Origin: Labrus mixtus
Lineage: Eukaryota; Chordata; Actinopteri; Labriformes; Labridae
Assembly: GCF_963584025.1 (NCBI RefSeq)
Contig: NC_083614.1
Coordinates: 2,690,501-2,754,500 of the forward strand
Length of the DNA stretch: 64,000 bases
Direction: 5' to 3'
Below the pieces are notes generated by a model. That model saw nothing but the letters and a program-made list of their open reading frames with translations. It ran no database searches and had not been told where the DNA came from. Positions 35,701 to 47,300 of this stretch are shown piece by piece; within the stretch, counting starts at the first letter, position 1; each line of letters begins with the position of its first letter. The position numbers and the translations under genes are program-made.

Positions 35701-38268
35701 TTTGACCGGCAGTGAGCGGTCGTCGCCCTAGTTTTTGCGGTGTGTCCGGCTTCAATCGTTACCCGTCGGCCTTTTTTCGGCCGATTCAACGTCGGTGAGA
35801 GGAATCTCTCTGATTGGCTGTTGGGAGGTTTCATTTATCTCCAGCTCTCCTCTCAGGTTCAGTAAAGCCCCTTGAGCATGCCGCTGTAGTATCCATGCTT
35901 TCACCCATTAGTGTGGTTTCTCCTTATTTGTCTCCTCCGCCTCTTCTTTTCTTTTTCCACTGAAAGACCAAGAGCTGACAGCGCCAGCGCCATTTTCTAC
36001 TTTTTATCAGACATTATTCTGGAAAAGAACTACCTATATTACGAGTGGTGACCGACAGCGGTATTATTTGTAGGTGATGGTTGGCCGTCGGCTTTTCAAG
36101 TTAAACTTTTTGGCCAAAACGTGAGGCGACGACACAGGCGGCCTTCATTGCCACTCGTTCTTTGCCGTCTGCTTGGTGTGTCAGGGCCTAAGCCTTAAAC
36201 TGGGATAGCAGAGGAACTTGTTTTTTATATTTTTACTCTCTCTCTCTCTCTCTGTAGGAGTTTCACTGTATCATCATGTGTAAACTGTTTCAGTATGAGG
36301 AAGCAGGATGTGATGTGTGTAGCTCTATTGTTTTTGTCTTTTGCTACATAATGTCGAGGGCTTGATATAGAAGCTAAGGATGATCCTTGAAATATGGAGT
36401 GAGTTTAGTTCTACAAACACAGATTTTTAAGAACAACGGCCTGAGGCATTCCTGTAAACAGAGCTAACTTCTTCAAGATAACCTGAGAAAATGATGTTTT
36501 AATCAGCTGCTCCTGAAACATGGACGGACTGCAGCGCCCAATGTCTGGGGAAGAAGTGCGAGATTTTAAGTTTGATGATTACAGTTAAAATGATCTCGTA
36601 AAACTTCACTGTGCCGGTAACCTTTGAGTGTAAAGAACAGACTCATCTGGTGGACGCTGTCTGCCTGATGCAGAGTTTACAATAACATCCACATCAGTCA
36701 CGCTCACACTGGGAAATCCAAACAGACCCACTCCATTTATTAAGGCTCAATTTATATAAAAATGTCTTGAAGACATCCATCAAGAGGTGCAGACACAGTG
36801 CTGGCTCAACTGTTACTGCGGACACATAAACAGGGATAGAATCCGTTTTATTCCACCATGTGTGATTGGATGCTTGTGTTTATGCAGCATTAGGGATATA
36901 AAACGGACTTTGGGGGCTTTGGATACAATGAACTCAATGACTTATTAAAAACTCAAGCAGTCTGTTTTCATGCTATTGCTGTGGTCGTTAGGAAAAGATA
37001 GATTTGCCAATAACTTATGGAAATTACAAAGATCTTGCACTCCCCATCATGTCAACCACACACCAACATAATCCTTGCAAAATAAGAAGGACATCTTCTG
37101 TTAAAAGTTAAAAGTCACATATTCAAAATCCTCTTCTCCATGTTCCTCTAACTCTAACATGTGTCTCGAGTTCGTCTACAAACCCCCCAATGATGAGAAA
37201 AGTCCATCCTCTCCGTCTTTTGCCTGCTCCACTTTTCAGAAAATGTGTGCTCAAACAGGCCGTTTGGAGATTTTACCTTCATGACATCACAAAGGGCAGT
37301 AGCCCCTCCCCCAGGTGGGTGACACTCTCACAGCTAGGTGTTTGTTCTGAGTCTGCCTTCTCACCGTAAACCATAGGACATGGAGCGAGAAAGACCGAGA
37401 CACCCAAGCCCTTCCAGAGAGGGGGCGTGGTCAGACACAGCTCATTTACATATTTAAAGGTACAGACACAGAAACAGCCTGTTCTGAGCAGGGCTGAAAT
37501 AGAGGGGTTTATAGACATGATCAAATACAGGATCAGAGTGGATTTAGAACAAGAAACTTCACACACATGTTTTGAGGAGCTCTGAGACTTATTTAAACTG
37601 AAGAAGAGGAGGAGGATATGTGACCTTTATAAACTTACAAACAAACTTACATACAATAGGCGTCCCACCACCCTTCACATCAAACCAAGCCATAACTTGT
37701 ACATGTCCGACTTGTCTTTTTTCCTCAGGCGATTCTTGGTATTCTGCTTGTAAGGACCAGAATCAAATCAGTCTAAAGCTGCATATTCTTGATGGTTTGG
37801 TCCTCTTTTGTTTCAGGCAGAAATATTTTTCTTCAAGCTAGATGCAGACAAACAAACATGCAGATTGCTCAGCAGAGAAAGTTTTGTTTTGGCAACAAAC
37901 AGAATGTCGCTCAGGAGGACACTGTGTTTTATGATGATGCAGGATTAAGGCTAACATGGTCTCCCTCTGATAACATGAACGTTGTTTCTGAATATTTCAC
38001 ACTGTGTCACAGTCTGTGTTGCATAAAGTGTGTTCAGCCTCACACATGAAGGTACACGTACAAAGTAGGATTTTTTGTGTACTTTTTTTTAAGAATGCCA
38101 AAAATGAAATGGGTCTCTGATGGCTCCTCCCAACCCTTACATGTTCTGTTTATATTTAAGTGAGAAGGTTTATTGTCTCTGTCTTCTGTTATGGCGGAAG
38201 ATTACATAATAGGGGGTATGCAAAGTTGAGAAAAGTGTGCCATTGAAGGTCATAATCCACCCCACCCA

Positions 38269-38301
<33 letters not shown>

Positions 38302-41300
38302 CACAGTCAGTGTTGTGTAATCTGATCCATATCACCTTCTGTACCCGATCCATCCATTTTACGACCATTCAGATACAAAGATAAAAAAAACAATCAAAGC
38401 AAACGATCAATCACAAACTTTATTTTACTGTGACCAAAGCCTGAACACAGTAAGGAACGAGACGTTAGACGGCTCCACTCACACTACAGAGGGTTAGATC
38501 ATTTTCCACTTGAAGACCTCCAGGTTGTAATTTATTTTAATGAGGGGGGTTGATCCTGAAAGCTTCTGTGTCGTCTCTGAGTCATTCTTTGAAATGTTCA
38601 ATGAAACATATTAAGTACTCCGGCTTTGATCCAAGTATCTTTGAAGGATTATTTTGTTCATCTTCATTTGAGACTTGTTCATTACTGTCTGAGAAACTTT
38701 TTATCTGGTGAATTATTTTTAAACTGGTTTGATTTTCCTGCTGCATCCAGCTCGTTAAAAATGCGTACAAGCCCTATTCAGACTGCCATTTCAAGCCGCG
38801 ATATTTACACCCCTGGCCTTCAATCTGAATGTCTCGAAGGTGTAATCAGGGGGATGAAGTGGTAAATGGACTTGAGCTTGTATATTCATTTTCTAGTCTT
38901 CTGACTACTTAAAACATGTTTGAGATTGAGTCAAAGTCAAGACAGAAATAAAACCAGAGGTCACTATAAAGAAGAGCATTACAGAGAGCTTAGCGGCAGC
39001 AGAGCAGCCTCTAAGGTCTACATGTCACAGGTGTGGGAAAACAAGAAGGTGGACCCAAGTGCAGAATAAACTAATAAAACTATTTATTTCAACAAAAAGG
39101 CAAAAACTAAAACTTTCTATCAAAATTTCCAAACTGAGAAAATCCGAAAACTGATAAGCACTGAGAAACATTAGGAAACACTGACACTCCAACATACGGC
39201 AAACAACACTGGCAACTTAAAACAATGATCTGACAACACGAGGGAAGAAACACAGAGACTAAATAGACACAGGGGTAATCAGACACAGGTGAGACTAATG
39301 ACACAGGTGAAGACAATGAGGGTAATCAACATGGAGGGAAACACACAGAGGAAGGAATACAAGAAACACTGAGGACAACTATAAACTAAATCATGAAACA
39401 CTAAAGACACACAGAACTCAAGAATGTAACAAAACACTAGAACATAAAGATACACGAGGATAATAAATGACAAAATAAAACAGGAAATACTGAAGACAAA
39501 ACTATGAAACATTAAGACAAAAACACACAAGGGAAACGAGCAACACTAGGATGGACAGGAAAATTTAAAACATGGAAACCTAAACGCTGAAATACAAAAC
39601 TAAATGAGACCCAATCATGACACTACGAGCACAGCCAGCAACACAGACAAGGAAAAATAACACTGTCAATATGGATTACTGTAAGAGATGAGTCTGAGTC
39701 CTAACACCTGTGAGGTCCAGACAAGTTTGAGAGCTTAGAGCAGAGTATTACTGTGAGTGAATGCTCCATGTGTGAATGAACTGAGAGTGAAAGAGAACCG
39801 GGGTGAATTGTTGTCTATGAGAAACTCTTGTGTTTATTTAAATTTTTTATAACCTGGAGGTAGAGTTGGTGGCTAACTGCTATATTTCCCCAGATGCGAG
39901 TTCAGTCTGCTCCTCTATTCCACAGCGCAAGCTGATAGATTTTAACTTTAGCTAATGCGTGTACTTCCACTGGCTCTGCAGCACTGTGTCTCAGCTGCAT
40001 TCAACATTTTTTTATCAGGTTAGTTTTAAAAGTAACTTCTCTCTAAACTGAAATCCATGTGCTTTTAAACAGCAGGGAGCATTTCCAGGATTCCTCAATG
40101 ACGTGGTGTGGAAAATTAAATACTCTCAGTCCTCATTGCGCTGCAGTAAACAGAGCATGAGTCATCAGTGAAAGTCTTTTGATCAGAACCTTGATATGCA
40201 CCTTGATATTAACTTCAGGAAAAGCCCACATTCCTTGAAACTTGTGTGAACATTTCTAAAAGCTTTTAGAAGAGCTGGGCTGCACGGTGCTGCAGTGGTT
40301 AGCGCTGTTGCTTCACAGCGAGAAGGTTCATGGTTTGAATCTCCATCTCACAGGAACCTCTCTGAGGCACTGCTTGTCAACCAGGCAAGGCAGGCAACTG
40401 CTTGGGGCCCCAGGCCAGTAGGGGGACTGTAGGAAACTTCCCTTACAGGGCCCAATCTCACAGTGCTCACCTTGTTGCACTGCTAAGTTATACAATTTTC
40501 CTGTGAAACTTAAGTTTGTTAATTAAAGTCATCATTGGTGTCGCTTTATTTATAACATACTGTGGACTCTCTCCGGGTACTCCGGCTTGGTTGTCTGTCT
40601 CTATATGTCAGTCCTGTGATGGCTGGTGAACAGTCAGAGAGTTTTACTCTTTTGTTGTTATTGTTTTTAATCTTCAGATGGAAAAACCTGGTGGAGGCAG
40701 GAAGCGTCGACTACCCAGCATCACCTGAAGAACTGGAAGGTGAGCATCAGTTTGTGAATGTCGGACTATCAGAGGCAGAAGTAGGCCAGTAGGTTTTGCT
40801 GGCAGACTGTCGGCTTACAGGTTTCACCATCAGCTAGTTTCCACTACACTGCCCATTTGATCTGGGCCTCATGTTCAGCCCGACACCACAGAGAAACTCA
40901 TTCTATAAGTGATGTTAAAATATTAAGCTTACCGGCGCAGAGTGAAGGTGTCACGTGTCAATTAAGTAATTAAAGAGGGGCAGGTGTAGGCTACAGGTAT
41001 CCCACAATGCCGTGCAGACAGGGCCACTATAGGCTGAAAGCCAGACACAGGGAACCCAGACACAATTTCCATGTGAAAGAGGCGACAGAGCAGGATGGAT
41101 CAGCTTACACAGAGCGGCCTTCACTTCCCATAATGTATGCACACTGTATACGACCAAATTAAATGCAAATACTCACTCCTCGTGGTCTGGCTCTATAGGC
41201 TACACTTTGGTTCAGATCAAAATCTCATCTGTTGCCTCATAATCTATAAAGACATGACCGGTCTTTAGGATACCTCCAAATGACTGCCTGAGTTTCTATC

Positions 41301-44300
41301 TAGCTGTTTTAAAGTTTTAAAGCGCACCAATCAAGTGAAGAGCAGCCTTCAACACATGTAACACACATGATGTTTAGACCCATCCTAACATACAGTATAC
41401 TGGGGCTCAAACAGTATCTCATGCAGGTGTCAGATACACTCCTGTCGGTGGTCTCAGGCGTTTTCATTGATTATTGAAGAATCTAGTGAACTTGTTTCAC
41501 AGATGTGAAACATTAGGCTTAAAGGTCCAATCAGTGAGATGTGTAGAGAGTGAAATGATAAAGGTATCTTACTATATGATCAGACATTAAGGAAACATGC
41601 TATGTTGAAGAGCTGGCTTCTCTGACAACAATGCAGCAGCCAGTATGTCCTCCTTCTAACTTTAGATTCTGCTCCTGAATGTTCTGGATTTGTTTGGACC
41701 AGAGAAGGTAGGCGCTTTTAAGGCACCCCCCACACGGCTGTTTTGGATGTTTGCTAGATATGAGACCAGGGGCCTGTACTACGAGGCAGGATTTGGGGTC
41801 AAAGAGGTAACTTCATGGTTAACCCTGTGTTATAGGCATATCGCCACCGTAACTTATGCTGCACACATAACCTGCTCCGGAGCAACCTGTGAAAATCTCC
41901 ACCCACTGACCGATCAGATCTTTTGATTGTGGAGCTCCTGAAGCTGATCGAGAGGAGGGAGACATTATAGATTATATTATAAAATAACATTATAGTCCTT
42001 AAAGTTAATGATTATTTTGTTAGCGATGTCGTCCTTCATCCTTCAGCAGAGACTAAAAAAGCATCGGAGCATTTAAGTTGCGTTTTTAAGATGGTAAATT
42101 ACGAATATCTTCATCATGTCAACCCACCAACATATCCTTGCAGATCAAGAAGGGCATCTTCTGTTAAAAGTTATAGGTCACACATACAGAATCCTCTTCT
42201 CCATGTTCCTCTAACTCTAACATGTGTCTCTAGTCTGTCTACAAATCCCCCAATGATGAGAAAAGTCCATCCTCTCCATCTTCTTCCTGCTCCACTTTTC
42301 AGAAAATGTGTGCTCAAACAGGCTGTTTGGAGATGTTCCCTTCATGACATCACAAAGGGCAGTAACCCCTCCCCCAGGTGGGTGACACTCCCACAGCTAG
42401 GTGTTTGTTCTGCCCTCTGAGTCTGCCTTCTCACCGTAAACAATAGGACATGGAGCGAGACCAGAGATACCCAAGCCCTTCCAGAGTTACATATTTAAAG
42501 GTACAGACACAGAAACAGCCTGTTCTGAGCAGGGCTGAAATAGAGGGGTTTATAGACATGATCAAATACAGGATCAGAGTGGATTTAGAACAAGAAACTT
42601 CACACACATGTTTTGTGGAGCTCTGAGACTTATTTAAACTGGTTGAAGAGGAGGAGGATATGTCACCTTTAATGTTTCTGAAATTAACCATTAAACATGG
42701 TGAGTAGCTCTTTTTTGAGGCGCTATGCTTATACTTTAGTTCTTTTACTTGCATGTAACTGATGAAATCTACACTCTGTCATTGTAACTCTTTCATTGTA
42801 ACTCTTTCCTGGTGTTGAACAGGTGATGCTGTGGATGGTGGCTTCATTGCTGATGCTTGTTGAAGATGTGTTTTCTGAAGAGGAGAATAAAGAGGCTAAT
42901 TTGGACCTCCAGCGGGTCCTCAGGCACCCCTCCTGGTCTCCTGCAGAGGATCTGGAGCAGGACAGAAGGTTGCACACACCCTGGCCTGAAGACATTGGTT
43001 AGTATTTCATATACCATCAGCTCCGCCCCCTTTATATTACAAGGTTAACTTGTAGATGTGGAAACCATGGAGCAGGTTAAAATATTGCGGTCATTGATGG
43101 GAAAATCGATGTTGACTGTTTGTGTGAGACAGGAAACTGCAGTAGGTCACCAAAACCACCAGGTTTGTTTATTCATTCATCCAGCTCACGCTCCACCTGG
43201 GCGCTTTGTGGCTCTTTAACAAAGTCATATAAGTTCCCAATCTTCATACAGCAAAGAGCCATCATGGTCACGACTGCTGGACCCAAAAGTTCCCTTTAGG
43301 AATTCAAACAAACAACTCATAACACACTAGAAAATACATTTTTTCATTCAGTGGAAATATTCAAATCAAAACACACAAACAAGAAACTGAAACAAAGACA
43401 TTCACTAAGAGGGTTCAACTGCAGACTCTGTAAGAGTACAAACGGCAGGTTAATGTGACAGTCCGGGTTCATTACACACAAATCAATCCAAAAACGCTCA
43501 AGCAAACAAATCCGAGGGAATAGGCAAAGGCAGGTCAAAAAGGCAGGCAGTCATACATAAGAAATTTAACACTGAAATAACGGCAGGACGAGGCAACATG
43601 AGGAAAGAAGAGGGAGGACACACACGGACTAAAAGCACAATAAGGAAACGTAGGTGAGTAGAATCAGGGGAGGAGGTGAAACACAAGGCGGGAAACATGA
43701 CTTGTGACGGTCACTTTACATAGCAGCCTCAAGTCCATTAACAAAATAAAACAGGAAATGACAATAATGAAAAAATAACAATAAAAGAAACAAATAAAAC
43801 ATCTGAAGGAGCGATAAAATCAATCTAACATTAAACAAGGAGAGTCGCTGGTAATCCTCAAGTTGCTGAGATGCAAAAAACTCAAGAAAAAGCACAGACT
43901 GTAAATATGAATGGACGAAAAGTGAGGGTCACCCATCTGTTCCTGCAGGGGACGTTGGAGTCCCATCGATGGCGGTCTCCATGCTGGAAATGCTGTCTCA
44001 GTCTAACTTTCAGTCAACCTAACGACAGACTGAGAGCTGGAGCTGAGGCGGGTTTTAAACCTCCTGACAAACCGTTACACCGCGCCCACCTGTCAATCAG
44101 GTCAGCTACACGCCTTATTGTGAATAACTCTTATCCTTCATCAAATCAAAACTGATGAGTCATCAAAACATTCACCCCCCGTACAGTGTGTGTCCATCGA
44201 GACATGAGATAATCACACCTATTTGTTTTTTTGAACCAGGCTGTAAACATGTTAATCTCTGCTGTAAAAACAGACTTTTTAGAATGGGTGTGTATGTGAC

Positions 44301-47300
44301 TTCCTGTGCTTCTGCAGCCAGCCTCTAGTGGACACTCCAGGAACTGCAGGATTTTACACTTCAGCCTGTGCATCACTTTTCAACAGCAGAGGTTGCTGGT
44401 TGAGGAAAAGTATTAGATTGATGTTACTCTCTGCACTCTAATACTGGATCCTACTGAATCAGAAATGCTGGAGTATTAACTAACATTAAGAATAATGTAG
44501 AAGTTTTATGGAGGATGTTTAGAAGCTCTGTTAGTCTTTCCTCGTGGACATAAAAATGAAATGAAATGAAATAAAATCTCGAACGGTCGTCCCTTGTTTC
44601 CCTGTGGCTGAGGGCATAGGCTGCATGGGAAGGGCACTTTTCTTCTACTCCGTTTTTTCCAGAACAAAGCTTCATAAATCTGAAGAGGAGGCCGTAAAAT
44701 AGCAGCGTGTTACTCCTGGATGACTAATGTATCCTCTGGATGTTTGCCTGGTAGTTTTCAACACTGAGTATGACCTTGGCCAACTGAACGACATTGTACT
44801 GCAGGGTAAAATAATGAATCCAATGTGTCGGAGTCTGACTTACATCACAGCTTCATAAGATGAATGACAGCCTGCTGCATGTCTGTTTATTCTACCCGTC
44901 AGTTCAGTTTTTAATCCCAGACATGAAAATACTCAAATCATGTGTCATTAGTAGCCCCTTCAAACAATCAATCTTTATTTTATTTTTTAATTTTCATGGA
45001 AATGTAGGTGAAACAATTTTTTTTAAGATTGGTCACAATGAATGTTTGAAATTCTCTTATTTGGCATTTAAAAATAAAAATTGTTCAGCTTTCATTTTGA
45101 AAGTTTGTCCTGTCTTAAGCTGAGAGTACTTTACTTGCTGTGGGCTTTTATTTTGAAATAAAGTAAGGCCTTCCTGTAGAGTGAAGGTTAGGACATGAAG
45201 TTAAGCACAGAAACAGGAAGTGCTTAGGGATCCCAAAGTGAGGTCAAACAGCTCAAGAAAACGGTAAGAAAGGTCAATGTGTGATGTCATAAGGTCAATG
45301 TGTGATGTCATAAGGTCAATGTGTGATGTCATAAGGTGGATCTTACTTTGGACTCGTCAGCTGAGCTGTCTGAGAGTTTGTTAAAGTGAAATGAGACATT
45401 CAAATATGCAGCAGTGTCCTTCTTTTACATCACTGAGACTACAGGGAGACACTGAGGACCACTATCTACGGAGAGCCGTAAGGGACAAAATAGCAGGGCG
45501 GCTGTGGATCAGGTGGTAGAGTCAGTTGTCTCTCAACCGGAAGGTCTGAGATTCGAACCCCTGCAGCCACATGTCCGATGTGTCCTTGGGCAAGACACTT
45601 AACCCCGAATTGCTCCCGCTGCTTCGATGTCAGCCTATGAATGTGTGTGAATTGATGAGTTACTTCCATCAGTGTATGAATGTGTAGGTGTGACCTGCGG
45701 TGTGAAAGCACTTTGAGTTGTCAGAAGACTAGAAAGCACTCCACAAGCTCAAGTCCATGTCCCATCAGCTCGTGTATCTGATGGGACATGCCTTCCCCTC
45801 CACGTCTAGGTATTTATGAATGTAAAGATCAGAGGTTATTACAGGACAGTGATGTGCCTGAAGCAGTTTCTGCACATTGTGTCGATCACTGGGGATACTG
45901 ACAGTGTTTCTGTAGAGCCTCAGTTAGTTCCTCCTGTTCCTCCTTCTTCAAACCGTACTCATCGCAGAGATGGAAAACATTACAGCGAAACCCTCGAGCA
46001 TCACATTGAATGTTCTCGTGACTCTCACTCAAAAACAATAATAACATTTAGTGAAGTAACACATGATTGCCAGAACATTGCCTATTCATTTGTAACATGG
46101 AAATACTTGTGTAATTACATTATAATGGAAACCAATGTGGCATGTTTAAACACGACTGAATATGTACCCGCTCTGGCTTTGATTGAATGGGTCCGCTCGT
46201 CGCCTGGGGAATACTTCTGTGCATTTTTCTCTTCTTTTTTTCCTCATGATTACAAGTTTTCACTTTTGGTAAACATCAAGGCATGAACTGACAAGCACCT
46301 CTGCCTCTGTAAATGAGCATGCTACAGCGCTAATAACCATTCTCTTAGGAACGCACTGCATGGAGGCATTTAGAGAAAATGCAGGGCTAAGCCATCCACG
46401 GGTCAGGAAGTAGAAATCAGTCAAACACCTGGGCCAGGTCTGCGCTGCAGGGAGGGTAAATCTTGACTGAAAGGTTCCTGGCAACGGAAAAAAGCAACTC
46501 GATCTGGAGTTCAGCCAACAGCTCGCTCCTCTGGTAATGACCCTGCATAGTGACAGTACGTGTTGAACCATTCAGGTGATAACCAGAGGAATCGCTCACA
46601 GTTCCAGTGTTCATGTTTGCTTTCAATTTAATCACACATGCTCTCCCCTGCTAGCTCATAAAAGTGTGTTTTAATCCAGTGCCTAAAAAAGTGAGAAATG
46701 TTTCACCTTTGAGTCTCTGGAGACCACAGAAGACATCTTGGGAACATATGAACAGTCCTCTTACCACCAGGAGGCTTAAATATCTCATAGAGTTCATGGG
46801 AAAGATTTCTTTTGAAGACCTGATCACAAATCTGATGAAAATGTTTGTATTGATCCTGGAAGGGATTGGATTTTGTAACAGTTACTTACTGGTAAACAGA
46901 CTTGAGCTTGTTTAGCTCTTTTCTAGTCTTCTGACTGCTCAAAGCGTTTTACACCGCAGATCACACCTACACATTCACACCCTGATGGTAGAGACTGCTG
47001 TGTAAAGAGTCCATCAGTATTAACTCATCCATTCATACACATTCACACACTGATGGTAGAGGCTGCTGTGTAAAGAGTCCATCAGTATTAACTCATCCAT
47101 TCATACACATTCACACACTGATGGTAGAGGCTGCTGAGTAAAGAGTCCATCAGTATTAACTCATCCATTCATACACATTCACACACTGATGGTAGAGGCT
47201 GCTGAGTAAAGATTCCATCAGTATTAACTCATCCATTCATACACATTCACACACTGATGGTAGAGGCTGCTGAGTAAAGAGTCCATCAGTATTAACTCAT

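Larger units (their letters stand above)
29712..40677. other. artn intron 1 (11 kb), repeat-bearing
   Basis: The intron holds a ~510-bp miniature element (31369-31860), a fragment near 33620, a 996-bp hAT element (33803-34798), a degenerate G/C-rich transposon-like block (35168-36195), a TIR-bearing miniature element (37109-37630), a (CA)n tract (38270-38302), a solo-LTR-like element (39023-39622) and a SINE fragment (40285-40375). No other exon was found. 29800-31300 and 31870-33600 hold nothing recognised. Confidence 0.7.
40740..42822. other. artn intron 2
   Basis: It contains an inverted partial copy of the 12548 element (41519-41733) and copy 2 of the AAAGGTCACATAT miniature element (42168-42676). 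The remainder, 40740-41515 and 41735-42080, holds nothing recognised. Confidence 0.7.

Noticed and set aside
39279..39530. 83-codon minus-strand frame with hydrophobic Val/Phe/Leu-rich sequence resembling a membrane protein
   Set aside because: It is the translation of an A-rich (T-rich on the minus strand) repeat inside the solo-LTR-like block.
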